Positions 31,195 to 39,797 are shown, counted from the stretch's first letter. The stretch: DNA of 64,000 bases from Naasia lichenicola (GCF_004801885.1 NZ_SSSM01000005.1:868001-932000); one strand, 5' to 3'. Notes: a model not told the origin generated them from the letters alone. Translations and numbers: made by a program.

Positions 31195-32616
31195 ATGACC
31201 GCCGAGACGCAGACCCGACCGGTGACGCCGCCGAGCTTCCCGGCACACCGGCGGACCGACCAGCGGCTCCGATACGCACGGCGGGCCCGCCGCGCGGACC
31301 TCATGCTGATCGCCATGTGGACATCCGGGGCCGCGGCCGCGGCGCTCTTCCTCGCGTCAGGGGGCGCCGCCCAGTTCGGGTCACCTGCGGAGATCGTCAC
31401 GAGCCTCGGCATCCTCGCCGGACTCGTCGGAACCGACTTCATCCTCGTCATGCTCGTCCTCGCGGCGCGCATCCCAGTGGTCGACCGCACCATCGGGCAC
31501 GACCGGGCGATCGCCGTCCATCGCAGACTCGGAAAGCCCGCGCTCTACCTCCTGCTCGGCCATGGGGCGCTGCTGCTCATCGGATACGGGATGAGCGAAG
31601 GGATCGATCCGATCCGGGAGGTCGGCTCCATGCTCGCCCTGCCCGATATGCCGCTCGCCTTCCTCGGCATGGGCCTGATGATCGGCGTCGTCATCACCTC
31701 GCTCGTCGCCGTTCGGCGGAAGTTCAGCTACGAGGGCTGGCACCTCATCCATCTGCTCAGCTACGTCTCGGTCGCCTTCGCGCTCCCGCATCAGCTCAGC
31801 GTCGGGGGAGTGCTCGCGGAGGGGACTCTGCAGCGGGTCTATTGGATCGCGCTCTACGTGGTGGCGTTCGGGGGCATCCTGACCTTCCGATTCGTCGAGC
31901 CGATCGTCTCGACCCTCCGCCACCGCATGACCGTCGCGGGGGTCAGCACCATCGCGCCCGGTGTCGTCTCCATCGAGCTCGCGGGGCGCCGACTGCGCGA
32001 GCTCGGCGCAGAAGGCGGCCAGTTCTTCATCTGGCGCTTCTGGACGGGCAGGACGTGGTGGCATTCCCATCCGATCTCGCTCTCCGCTCTGCCGACGGGC
32101 TCGTCGGCTCGGATCACGGTGCGCGATCTGGGCGCGGGGAGCGCGCGGATCAGCGCGGTGCCCGTCGGGACGCGGGTGAGCATCGAGGGTCCGTACGGAC
32201 TCTTCAGCGACGTCGCCCGCACCTCCGAGAAGCTCGTCGTGGTCGCCGCCGGGATCGGGGTCACTCCCATCCGTGCGCTCCTCGAGAACGCGGAGTTCGC
32301 GCCGGGCGACGCGACGGTGCTCCTCCGCGCCGGCGGCGTGGAGGAGACCTACCACTGGGATGAGATCCGCGCTCTTGCCGCTGCCCGCGGCGCGCACTGC
32401 TACATGATGATCGGGCCGCGGGCGACGGGGTCCCGCAGCTGGATGGCCCGGGCGGACGCGGATCGCGGGGTCACCCTGCAGAGCGCCTTCCCGGACCTGA
32501 GATCGTCGGATCTGTATCTCTGCGGTCCCACATCCTGGCTCGACTCGATCGAGGCGGACGCGCAGGCTGCCGGGCTTCCCGCCCATCAGATCCATGCCGA
32601 GAGGTTCGACTGGTGA
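31195..32616 (+). CDS. ferric-reductase-like transmembrane protein with FAD/NAD domains
   Basis: A 473-residue membrane electron-transfer protein. Six membrane segments occupy about residues 38-235. His residues in helices 3 and 5 (AVHRRLGKPALYLLLGHG and GWHLIHLLSYVSVAFALPHQ) are likely bis-haem ligands. The FAD-binding part has ARTSEKLVVVAAGIGVTPIRALLE (about 340-363), and the NAD part ends with LYLCGPTSWLDSIEADA (about 442-458). It resembles the ferredoxin-reductase/NADPH-oxidase superfamily. It is the first gene of a three-gene module with an FMN-binding protein and ApbE, so it likely passes cytoplasmic electrons across the membrane to the covalent flavin. Confidence 0.88.
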   Translation: MTAETQTRPVTPPSFPAHRRTDQRLRYARRARRADLMLIAMWTSGAAAAALFLASGGAAQFGSPAEIVTSLGILAGLVGTDFILVMLVLAARIPVVDRTIGHDRAIAVHRRLGKPALYLLLGHGALLLIGYGMSEGIDPIREVGSMLALPDMPLAFLGMGLMIGVVITSLVAVRRKFSYEGWHLIHLLSYVSVAFALPHQLSVGGVLAEGTLQRVYWIALYVVAFGGILTFRFVEPIVSTLRHRMTVAGVSTIAPGVVSIELAGRRLRELGAEGGQFFIWRFWTGRTWWHSHPISLSALPTGSSARITVRDLGAGSARISAVPVGTRVSIEGPYGLFSDVARTSEKLVVVAAGIGVTPIRALLENAEFAPGDATVLLRAGGVEETYHWDEIRALAAARGAHCYMMIGPRATGSRSWMARADADRGVTLQSAFPDLRSSDLYLCGPTSWLDSIEADAQAAGLPAHQIHAERFDW

Positions 32617-32641
32617 CGGCGCTCGACGAGGGGAGACGACT

Positions 32642-33199
32642 ATGAGGGTCAGGGCGGTACTCGGCAGCATCTTCGCCTCGACGGCGGTGCTCGTCGTGGG
32701 ATGGCAGGCGGGAGCGGTGGTCCTCGCGCCCGACGCCACAGCGGCTGCCCAGCCGGAGGCCGCGTCCGCGACCTCAGCCGATGGCACGGGAAGCTCGGCC
32801 GAATCATCGCAGGCCACCGCAGCGCCGGAGAGCGCGACCGCGCCCACGGTGGCACCCACCGCTGCGTCGGATTCCGATGCTTCCGCCGCCGATTCTTCCG
32901 CCGCCGCTGCTCCCTCCGTCGCAGACGGCACCTTCACCGGATCGACCGTGGACACCCGCTTCGGCAGCGTGCAGGTCTCGGTGACCATCGCGGGCGGTGC
33001 CATTACGGATGTCACTGCGCTCAAGCTCACCGACCACGAGTCGAGGTCGGTGCAGATCAGCAACCGCGCGGCTCCTCTCCTCCGCGAGGAGGTCCTCGCG
33101 GCGCAGTCGGCGGACGTGTCGAATGTGAGCGGCGCGACCTACACCACCGACGCCTACCTCGAGTCGCTGCAGGCCGCGCTCGACCAGGCAGGCTTCTAA
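32642..33199 (+). CDS. exported FMN-binding domain protein
   Basis: A 185-residue exported protein. It begins with a signal/anchor segment (about residues 5-30), followed by a low-complexity Ala/Ser/Thr/Pro linker of about 65 residues. The FMN-binding domain (about 98-185) carries SGATYTT; Thr166 is the expected residue for phosphoester attachment of FMN by ApbE. No lipobox cysteine is seen, so the N-terminal helix is probably the anchor. ATG 32642 is 25 bp after the reductase gene, and its stop overlaps the apbE start by one base. Confidence 0.88.
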   Translation: MRVRAVLGSIFASTAVLVVGWQAGAVVLAPDATAAAQPEAASATSADGTGSSAESSQATAAPESATAPTVAPTAASDSDASAADSSAAAAPSVADGTFTGSTVDTRFGSVQVSVTIAGGAITDVTALKLTDHESRSVQISNRAAPLLREEVLAAQSADVSNVSGATYTTDAYLESLQAALDQAGF

Positions 33200-33951
33200 T
33201 GAGGCACGTCTTCCCCACCATGGGTACGGTCGCCTCCATCGAGCTGCCGGATGACCACGCTCATCGGCTCGCCGACCTGCGGGCGATCTTCCGTGCGACC
33301 CAGGCCCGCTACAGCCTCTTCGACGTCGATTCCGAACTCAGCCTCATCGCCCGCGGCGCTCTCGATCTCACGGACTCGAGCGATGCGATGCGCGAGACCT
33401 ATCTGCGAGCCCTCGAGTGGCGCACCGCCACGGCCGGGCTGTTCAGCCCGCACCGCCCCGACGGCATCCTCGATCTCAACGGCATCGTCAAGGCCGACGC
33501 CATCGAGCAGGCGGGAGCGCACCTCGATGCGGTCGGCTGCGATCGCTGGACCATCAACGTCGGGGGAGACATCCTCGTCCGAGGCGCGGACGACCCGTGG
33601 GTCATCGGGATCGCCGACCCGACGGATGCACAGGGCCTGATCTCCTCGGTGAGCCTTCGGCCGCCTCGTCGGGCAGTGGCGACATCCGGCAGCGCTCAGC
33701 GCGGGGATCACATCTGGCTCGGCGGCGATCCGGGGCCGGCCCGCTTCGTGCAGGTCACCGTGGTCGCGGACGACATCGTGACCGCGGACGTCCTGGCCAC
33801 CGCCATCGTCGCAGGAGGACGCGAGGCCCTCGACGACATCGCCGACCGATGGCCGATCGACGTGCTCGCGGTAGATCGTGAGGGCCAGATACTGGCGACA
33901 CCCGGTCTGCGGCCCCAGCCGCCCGCCGAAGTGACCCGAATGGCTGGCTGA
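33199..33951 (+). CDS. apbE: FAD:protein FMN transferase (ApbE family)
   Basis: A 250-residue ApbE-type flavin transferase, which moves FMN from FAD onto a Thr of an FMN-binding domain. Family blocks are PTMGTVASIE (about residues 6-15), LDLNGIVKADAIEQA (about 92-106), WTINVGGDILVRG (about 116-128), AVATSGSAQRGDHIW (about 157-171) and DDIVTADVLATAIVAGG (about 191-207), the last with the Mg-binding Asp/Thr. It has no clear signal peptide and is shorter than the periplasmic enzymes, so it may act in the cytoplasm before export. It is coupled to the FMN-protein gene. Confidence 0.92.
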   Translation: MRHVFPTMGTVASIELPDDHAHRLADLRAIFRATQARYSLFDVDSELSLIARGALDLTDSSDAMRETYLRALEWRTATAGLFSPHRPDGILDLNGIVKADAIEQAGAHLDAVGCDRWTINVGGDILVRGADDPWVIGIADPTDAQGLISSVSLRPPRRAVATSGSAQRGDHIWLGGDPGPARFVQVTVVADDIVTADVLATAIVAGGREALDDIADRWPIDVLAVDREGQILATPGLRPQPPAEVTRMAG

Positions 33952-33973
33952 GGCAGATCAAGCCAGCCATTCG
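33937..33973. terminator. bidirectional hairpin terminator overlapping the apbE stop
   Basis: A perfect 13-bp inverted repeat, CGAATGGCTGGCT / AGCCAGCCATTCG with an 11-base loop, lies between convergent apbE and the MMPL gene. Its left arm includes the last apbE codons and the first base of its stop codon, so the coding end is constrained by the terminator. Confidence 0.8.
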
Positions 33974-34000
33974 CGTCAACTCGAGGGGCGCATGCCGCGC

Positions 34001-36565
34001 TCAGCGCGACTGGGCCGCCGGCTGCCCCGTCTTCGGCTGCTCGGCCGACTCGGTTCCGACCGGGTGGCTGCGCTCCAGCGCCGCACCCTCGACGTCGACA
34101 TTGGGCACGATGCGGTCCAGCCACTTCGGGAACCACCAGGCCGATCGGCCGAGCAGATGCATCGCGGCGGGGATGAGCAGCATGCGCACCACGAACGCGT
34201 CGAGCAGGACGCCGAACGCGAGGCCGAAGCCGATGGGCCGGATCGTCGAGGACTCCGAGAAGATGAAGCCCGCGAACACCGAGATCATGATGATCGCAGC
34301 GGCGGTGACGACGGTCCGACCGGCATGCAGCCCGCGCTGGACGGCCACCTTCGCGGAGGCGCCGTGCACATACGCCTCCCGCATCCCGGAGACCAGGAAC
34401 AGCTGGTAGTCCATCGCCAGCCCGAACAGCACGCCGACCTCGATGACCGGCAGGAAGCTCAGGATCGGCGCCGGATCGTGCACTCCGAAGATCGCGCCGA
34501 GCCAGCCGTACTGGTAGATCGCCGTCAGCCCGCCGAAGGTGGCGAGCAGCGACAGCACGAAGCCGGCCGTGGCGGTGATGGGCACCAGGATGGAGCGGAA
34601 CACGAGGATGAGGATGAGCAGCGAGAGCCCGACGACCACGACGAGGTAGAGCGGGAGGGCGTTGGCGAGCTTCTCCGACACGTCGATGTTGGCGCTCGCG
34701 TTGCCGGCGACGCCGAGCGAGATGTCACCGTCCGCCGAGCTGATCGGCGACAGGTCCCGCAGGTCGTGCACAAGCGCCTCCGTCGACTCGTCCGCGGGGC
34801 CCCCCGTCGGAAGGACCTGGAACGCGATCACGGTGCCGTCGTCCGAGGCCCCGATGGGCACGACCGCCGACACGTTGTCCTGCGCGCTGATCTTCTGTCC
34901 GATGGCGACCTCCTGCGCGAGCAGATCATCGCCGGAGACGGCCGCGGGCAGGTCCGCGACCACGACGAGCGGGCTGTTCTGCCCGGCGCCGAACTTGTCC
35001 TCGAGCACCTTGTACGCCTTGTACTGGCTCGACGATGTGGCCTCGGACGAGCCGACCGGCAGGCCGAGTCGCATGTCCAGCGCGGGGAGGGCGACGACCG
35101 CGAGCACCGCGACGCCTCCGATGAGGGTGACGATCGCCCGCCCGGTCCGCATCGGCACTGCGGTCTTCATCGACACTGGGGGAGTCCTGTCCGCGGTGAT
35201 CTCGCCGATCCGTGCGCGCTCCTTCTTGCGCAGGATCTTCATCCCGATGACGGAGAGGACGGCGGGAGTGAAGGTCACGGCGACGAGGATCGCTACGGCC
35301 ACGGAGATCGCGCCGACGGTTCCCATGAGGCCGAGGAATGGCACTCCCGTGACGTTGAGGGCGAGCAGCGCGACGATGACGGTCGTGCCCGCGAAGACCA
35401 CGGCGTTGCCGGAGGTCCCGTTCGCCAGTCCGATCGACTCGTGCAGCTCGACCCCCTGCTTCAGCTGGCGGCGGTGCCGGTTGAGGATGAAGAGCGAGTA
35501 GTCGATCCCGACCGCCAGCCCGAGCATCACGCCGAGGACGATCGTCACGGAGGTGAACTCGATGATCCCCGAGAACGCCATCGATCCGAGCGTCGCGGCA
35601 CCGAGGCCGACGATGGCGCTCACGAGCGGCAGCGCCGCGCCGATCACGGTGCCGAGCATCAGCAGCAGCACGAGCGCGGCGACGATGACACCCACCACCT
35701 CGCCAGGGCCGAGCACGCTCGGGACGCTCTGGGAGATGTCGTTCGAGACGTAGACGTCGACGCCGTCGAGTCCGGCTTCGGCCATCTCGACGATCGTGGA
35801 CTTGAGGGCCGGGTCGACCCTGTTCACCGAGACGGGGAACTGCACGGTCGCGACCGCCGCGCTGTCATCGGAGGAGACGAAGCGCAGGTTGGCCGCCAGA
35901 TCCAGCAGCTTCGATCCGGTCTCGAGCTTCTCGCTCTGCGCCTCGAGGGTGGCCGTGTTCGCGTCGATCTGGTCCTGCCCGCTGGTGATCTGCGCCTGCT
36001 GGGCGTCGATCTGGGCCTGCTGGGCGTCGAGCTGGGCGCTCGCCGCCTCGAGCTGTCCCGCGGCCTCGGCCTGGGCGCGAGCCGCGTCGAGCTGCTGCTG
36101 CCCGGCGGTCAGCTGGGCCTGGCCGGCGTCGAGCTGCTGCTGGGCGGTGGTCAGCTGTGCGCGGCCGTCCTCGATCTGCTGGCGACCGTCGACGATCTGC
36201 TGCTTCTGATCGTCGAGCTGGGCCTGCGTGACGAACGGGTCGGTGGTCGCCTTGACGCCGTCCTCGCTGCCGATCCGATTGAGGAACGAGGCGATCGCGC
36301 TCTGCTCCGCGGTCGTGAACTCTGAGCCGTCGTCGGTCGCGAAGACGAGGGTGCCACTGCCGCCCGACGCCTTGGGGAACTTCTCGGTCAGCTCGTCCTG
36401 CACCGCCTGCGTGGCCGTGCCGGGGATGCTGACCGTCGGCGACAGGGTGCCGGCGAACAGGGCGTAGCCGACTCCCGCGAGCGCGATGATGACCAGCCAG
36501 CTGACGATGACCTGCCAGTGCCGTCGAGCCGAGAAGCGGCCGAGGCGGTAGAGCAATGCGGCCAT
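34001..36565 (-). CDS. MMPL/RND family transporter
   Basis: An 854-residue twelve-TM exporter of the MMPL/RND superfamily. TM1 is at about residues 15-38. An extracytoplasmic insert at about 110-215 is extremely Gln/Ala/Asp-rich, with repeated QQ(L/I)DAxxAQL units forming a likely long coiled coil. The TM2-6 block is at about 250-400, the second external domain at about 480-590, and the TM8-12 block at about 610-770. The C-terminus is polar. Such proteins export lipids or hydrophobic drugs using the proton gradient. ATG 36565 has AAGGAG about 10 bp upstream. A TetR gene lies upstream in the same direction and probably controls it. Confidence 0.9.
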   Translation of the reverse strand: MAALLYRLGRFSARRHWQVIVSWLVIIALAGVGYALFAGTLSPTVSIPGTATQAVQDELTEKFPKASGGSGTLVFATDDGSEFTTAEQSAIASFLNRIGSEDGVKATTDPFVTQAQLDDQKQQIVDGRQQIEDGRAQLTTAQQQLDAGQAQLTAGQQQLDAARAQAEAAGQLEAASAQLDAQQAQIDAQQAQITSGQDQIDANTATLEAQSEKLETGSKLLDLAANLRFVSSDDSAAVATVQFPVSVNRVDPALKSTIVEMAEAGLDGVDVYVSNDISQSVPSVLGPGEVVGVIVAALVLLLMLGTVIGAALPLVSAIVGLGAATLGSMAFSGIIEFTSVTIVLGVMLGLAVGIDYSLFILNRHRRQLKQGVELHESIGLANGTSGNAVVFAGTTVIVALLALNVTGVPFLGLMGTVGAISVAVAILVAVTFTPAVLSVIGMKILRKKERARIGEITADRTPPVSMKTAVPMRTGRAIVTLIGGVAVLAVVALPALDMRLGLPVGSSEATSSSQYKAYKVLEDKFGAGQNSPLVVVADLPAAVSGDDLLAQEVAIGQKISAQDNVSAVVPIGASDDGTVIAFQVLPTGGPADESTEALVHDLRDLSPISSADGDISLGVAGNASANIDVSEKLANALPLYLVVVVGLSLLILILVFRSILVPITATAGFVLSLLATFGGLTAIYQYGWLGAIFGVHDPAPILSFLPVIEVGVLFGLAMDYQLFLVSGMREAYVHGASAKVAVQRGLHAGRTVVTAAAIIMISVFAGFIFSESSTIRPIGFGLAFGVLLDAFVVRMLLIPAAMHLLGRSAWWFPKWLDRIVPNVDVEGAALERSHPVGTESAEQPKTGQPAAQSR

Positions 36566-36634
36566 GGGAGCCACTCTCCTTGGATTCGTGGAAGAAGGTG
36601 GGCGCGACGGTGGACCCGGGAATGGAAAGGAAGA

Positions 36635-37276
36635 TCAGGTGGTGGGGAGGTATCCGGCCCGAGCATGGTCGGTGAGAGTGGCGAGCAGCCGCTGCCACTC
36701 CGCCCGCCCCGCGGCGTCGAGGCGATCGCCGGGGAGCGCCGCCCAGTGCTTGGCGATCACGGAGACGCCGCTGATCAGCGTCGCCACGGTGAGCTCGGAT
36801 TCGAGCGGATCCGCCTCGGGGTAGCGCCTCGCCACCTCGAGCAGCAGGCGTTCGGCGGCGCGCGCGAACACCGCGTCGCCGAGTGCGCGTCGTCGGGCGT
36901 CGGGCGCCTCGGATCCGCCGAGCAGCCGGGTCGCCGAGGTGATGGCGAGAGGCAGATCCGCCGACTGGATGGTCTTCACGATCTCGTCGAACACGCATCC
37001 CCTGCTGCCGTCTCCGATCTCGGCGGAGCGCACTTCCAGCAGGAAGTCCTCGATGAGCACGTCGAGGGCTCGATCGCAGAGCGTGAGCAGGATCTCGTCG
37101 AGAGACGCGAAGTGGTTGAACACCGTCCGCCGTGCGACGTCCGCGCGAGCGGCCAGCTCGTCGACGCTGAACTGGGGACCGCCTCGCTCATCGACCAGAG
37201 CCTGCGCCGCTCCGAGGATCCGTTCGCGATGGAGCGCCTTGAGGGCGGTCCGTCGATCGGGATGCGAGATGAGCAC
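36635..37276 (-). CDS. TetR family regulator of the MMPL exporter
   Basis: A 213-residue TetR regulator. The HTH is RERILGAAQALVDERGGPQFSVDELAARADVARRTVFNHFASLDEILLTLCD (about residues 17-68), with the canonical R-x-T-V-F-N-H-F recognition helix. The C-terminal domain is helical and ligand-binding. It is 69 bp upstream of the MMPL transporter gene in the same orientation and has a near-perfect palindromic operator a few base pairs upstream of its ATG. Autoregulation of a tetR-mmpL operon is the likely scheme. Confidence 0.92.
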   Translation of the reverse strand: MLISHPDRRTALKALHRERILGAAQALVDERGGPQFSVDELAARADVARRTVFNHFASLDEILLTLCDRALDVLIEDFLLEVRSAEIGDGSRGCVFDEIVKTIQSADLPLAITSATRLLGGSEAPDARRRALGDAVFARAAERLLLEVARRYPEADPLESELTVATLISGVSVIAKHWAALPGDRLDAAGRAEWQRLLATLTDHARAGYLPTT

Positions 37277-37283
37277 GCGACGA

Positions 37284-37309
37284 CACTAGGTGCATCGATG
37301 CACCAAGTG
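37284..37309. promoter_or_regulatory. 26-bp TetR-type operator
   Basis: CACT-A-GGTGCATCGATGCACC-A-AGTG is symmetric over 26 bp except for the A/A pairs. The inner 16 bp are a perfect palindrome. It is 7 bp upstream of the tetR start at 37276 and could also affect the divergent EamA gene at 37415. Confidence 0.75.
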
Positions 37310-37414
37310 CAATCAGGCGCGCCTGCTGCTCAGCAAGAAGGAAGGAAGCGCGTCGGCTTGGCTGCTGCACTCCGAGGGTCGACGCCGGCGATGTGCCGAC
37401 TGGTACCGTGATCC

Positions 37415-38392
37415 GTGAGTCAAGACACCAGCGCCATCCATCCTGAGACGGCGGCCATGCCCACCCTGCGCGGCGGTCTGCTCGGCGGTCTCCTCTGGGG
37501 GTTGCTCGGCGTCCTGGCGTTCTCCTTCACCGTGGTCTTCACGCGGATCGCGGTCGGCGGGCTGTCGCCGCTTTTCATCGGTTCCGGTCGAGCCGTCATC
37601 GCGGCGGTGCTCGCTGCCATCGCCTTGACCGTGACGCGTCAACGGCTGCCTCGTGGGACGCAGTGGCTCCGACTTCTCATCGTCGCGGGAGGGGTCGTGA
37701 TCGGCTTCCCGCTGTTCACCTCGTTCGCCCTGCAGACCGCTCCCGCCAGTCATGGCGCCGTCGTCATCGCGCTGCTGCCTGCTGCCACCGCGGTGATGGT
37801 GGTCATCCGCACGCGGGAACGGCCGCCTCGTGTCTTCTGGATCATGGCCATCGTCGGCGCTGTCGCGGCGGTGTTCTTCGCCTCGCTGCAGGGAGGTGGG
37901 ATCAACGAGCTGCGCTGGTCCGACCTCCTCCTCTTCCTGGCGGTCGTCGCTGCCGCCGTCGGCTACGCGGAAGGCGGCCTGCTGGCGCGCGAGCTCGGTC
38001 CGTGGCAGACCGTGTCGTGGGCGCTGGTGATGGTCTCGCCGATCATGCTGATCCTCGCGATAGCGTCGGCCGCCGCGCAGCCGCCCACCGGAACGCTCGC
38101 TGAATGGGCCTCGTTCGGCTATCTCGCCGTCGTCAGCATGTTCCTCGGCTTCTTCGCCTGGTACCGCGGGCTGGCGATCGGACCGATGGCGCAGGTCAGC
38201 CAGGTCCAGCTCGTGCAGCCGGTCTTCAGCATCATCTGGGCCGCCCTCATCCTCCACGAGCAGCTGACCTGGGCCACCATCGCCGGCGGACTGGTCGTCG
38301 TGCTCTGCGCGGGGATTGCCGTCAGGACCCGGCTGCGTCGGCAGGCGCTTCCGCCGGCTCCATCCTTGAGCGCGGCCGTAGACAGTCCGTAG
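37415..38392 (+). CDS. EamA/DMT family transporter
   Basis: A 325-residue ten-TM drug/metabolite transporter with two EamA repeats (about residues 25-150 and 165-310). Typical features are the Gly-rich first helix (GGLLGGLLWGLLGVLAFSFTVVFTRIAVGG) and the end of repeat two (FLGFFAWYRGLAIGPMAQVSQVQLVQPVFSIIWAALILHEQL). GTG 37415 is the start. Substrates of the family include amino acids and metabolites, usually exported. It is divergent from tetR across 138 bp containing the palindrome. Confidence 0.9.
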   Translation: MSQDTSAIHPETAAMPTLRGGLLGGLLWGLLGVLAFSFTVVFTRIAVGGLSPLFIGSGRAVIAAVLAAIALTVTRQRLPRGTQWLRLLIVAGGVVIGFPLFTSFALQTAPASHGAVVIALLPAATAVMVVIRTRERPPRVFWIMAIVGAVAAVFFASLQGGGINELRWSDLLLFLAVVAAAVGYAEGGLLARELGPWQTVSWALVMVSPIMLILAIASAAAQPPTGTLAEWASFGYLAVVSMFLGFFAWYRGLAIGPMAQVSQVQLVQPVFSIIWAALILHEQLTWATIAGGLVVVLCAGIAVRTRLRRQALPPAPSLSAAVDSP

Positions 38393-38425
38393 CCGTCCGG
38401 CGATGCGGTTCGTCAGGCGGGGTCG

Positions 38426-38824
38426 TCAGGCGGGAGCGGCATTCATGGCGGTGAGCTGGATGAGATTGCCGACCGTGTCATCGAAGACCGCCGTGGTCAC
38501 CGGGCCGAAATCCGTCGGCGCCTGGGTGAAGACGACGCCGCGCTCGCTCAGTCGGTCGTACTCGGCCTGGACGTCGTCGACCGCGAACGAGGCCCACGGG
38601 ATGCCATCCGCGACGATGGCGGAGCGGAAGGGCTCCACCGCGGGATGGTTGTTCGGCTCGAGGAGTATCTGCATTCCGTCGGGATCCTCGGATGATGCGA
38701 TGGTGAGCCAGCTGAACTCGCCCAGCGGCACGTCGGCGACCGGCACGAAGCCGAGCACGGCGGTGTAGAACTCCAGCGCCGCGCGCTGGTCGGAGACGAA
38801 GATCGACATCACGTTGATTCTCAT
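38426..38824 (-). CDS. VOC family protein coupled to ArsR
   Basis: A 132-residue VOC-fold protein of the extradiol dioxygenase/PhnB-like kind: INVMSIFVSDQRAALEFYTAVLGF (about residues 3-26), WLTIASSEDPDGMQILLEPN (about 39-58) and VDDVQAEYDRLSERGVVFTQAP (about 82-103). The substrate is unknown. ATG 38824 overlaps the ArsR stop by 4 bp. ArsR-VOC pairs of this kind are common in actinobacteria. Confidence 0.88.
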   Translation of the reverse strand: MRINVMSIFVSDQRAALEFYTAVLGFVPVADVPLGEFSWLTIASSEDPDGMQILLEPNNHPAVEPFRSAIVADGIPWASFAVDDVQAEYDRLSERGVVFTQAPTDFGPVTTAVFDDTVGNLIQLTAMNAAPA

Positions 38825-39099
38825 GCGGGTTCCTTCTGGGGCCAGCGCTCGTCGATCTGAGCGAGCGGTCGGGTGTCGATCGTGTGCAGCTTGTAGCGTC
38901 CGCGCCGCTCGGTGCGGATGAGTCCTGCCGTCTCGAGGATGTCGAGATGCTGGGACACCGCCTGGCGGCTGGAGCTCAGCCCATGCGTCATGGTCAGTCG
39001 GGTGCAGAGCTCGAACAGGGTCTGCTCGTCGCGCGCGAGCAGCTCGTCGAGAATCGTCCGCCGAGTCGGGTCGGACAGAGCCTGGAAGACGTCTGCCAC
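38821..39099 (-). CDS. ArsR family transcriptional regulator (non-metal type)
   Basis: A 92-residue winged-helix repressor. The core is VFQALSDPTRRTILDELLARDEQTLFELCTRL...SSSRQAVSQHLDILETAGLIRTERRGRYKLHTID (about residues 4-75). The only Cys is in the first HTH helix and there is no metal-binding motif, so it belongs to the SdpR/YczG-like non-metal branch found next to VOC or activator-of-Hsp90 genes. A perfect 11-bp-arm palindrome lies 8 bp upstream of the ATG. Confidence 0.9.
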   Translation of the reverse strand: MADVFQALSDPTRRTILDELLARDEQTLFELCTRLTMTHGLSSSRQAVSQHLDILETAGLIRTERRGRYKLHTIDTRPLAQIDERWPQKEPA

Positions 39100-39107
39100 G
39101 ACCTCAA

Positions 39108-39133
39108 GATAGGCAAGTGGCTACTTGCCTATC
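39108..39133. promoter_or_regulatory. 26-bp perfect palindromic ArsR operator
   Basis: GATAGGCAAGT-GGCT-ACTTGCCTATC has 11-bp arms without mismatch. It is 8 bp upstream of the arsR start and 10 bp downstream of the SGNH hydrolase stop on the same strand. It could therefore also act as the hairpin that ends that transcript. Confidence 0.75.
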
Positions 39134-39143
39134 AATGGATCGA

Positions 39144-39797
39144 TCAGTCGCCAGAGGTGATCCGGTCGACGATCGGTCGCAGCACGTCGGTCCATGCGCG
39201 ATAGCCCTCGCCGTTCAGGTGCAGATGGTCGCGCGTGAACTCGTTCCGGAGCGCCCCGTCGGCGGTCGAGAGAGCAGGCCAGAGGTCCAGGTAGCGGATG
39301 TGGTCGGGTCGCTCCGTGACCAGAGTCTGCAGTCGGCCGTTGATCGAGTCGAGCTCGTCGCGGAACTTCGCGGAGCGCGGCATCACGCTCTGCACCCACA
39401 CCGGCGTTCCCGGCGCGCGTCGTTCGATCCCGTCGAGGATGCGGCCGACGGTGTGCACGATCAGCGGCTCCGGCAGGGCGGCTGTGAGGTCGTTCGTGCC
39501 GATGAGCAGGAACACTCCGAGCGGCGTCCCGATCGCGCTGTCGAGCCGGTCGAGCACCATGCCGCTCGTCTCGCCGCCGATCCCTCGGTTCAGGACGGGG
39601 GCGTCTGGAAACCACTCGTCCCAGTTGCCGAACTCGCTGATGCTGTCGCCGAGGAAGACGATCCTGTTCGCCTGCGCCCCTGTGGCCTCGAACTGGTCGC
39701 GTCTGGCCAGCTGCTGGTTGCGGAGGATGCCGCCCAGCCGGCGCATCGCGGCGCCTCCGAGGGCGCGTCCGATCGCGCTGCGGGATGTCGTGGACAT
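39144..39797 (-). CDS. SGNH/GDSL family hydrolase
   Basis: A 217-residue esterase/lipase-like hydrolase. Block I is VFLGDSISEFGNW (about residues 47-59, nucleophile Ser). Block II is NRGIGGETSG (about 70-79). Block III is LIGTNDL (about 97-103). Block V is DHLHLNGEGY (about 190-199), giving the catalytic Asp and His. There is no signal peptide, so it probably acts in the cytoplasm. The natural ester is unknown. It lies between the ArsR gene and an EthR-like gene, all reading leftward, with only 44 bp to the operator. Confidence 0.9.
   Translation of the reverse strand: MSTTSRSAIGRALGGAAMRRLGGILRNQQLARRDQFEATGAQANRIVFLGDSISEFGNWDEWFPDAPVLNRGIGGETSGMVLDRLDSAIGTPLGVFLLIGTNDLTAALPEPLIVHTVGRILDGIERRAPGTPVWVQSVMPRSAKFRDELDSINGRLQTLVTERPDHIRYLDLWPALSTADGALRNEFTRDHLHLNGEGYRAWTDVLRPIVDRITSGD

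Noticed and set aside
33992-36325. A 777-codon plus-strand frame
   Set aside because: Antisense shadow of the MMPL transporter; low-complexity Arg/Asp/His composition and no family resemblance.
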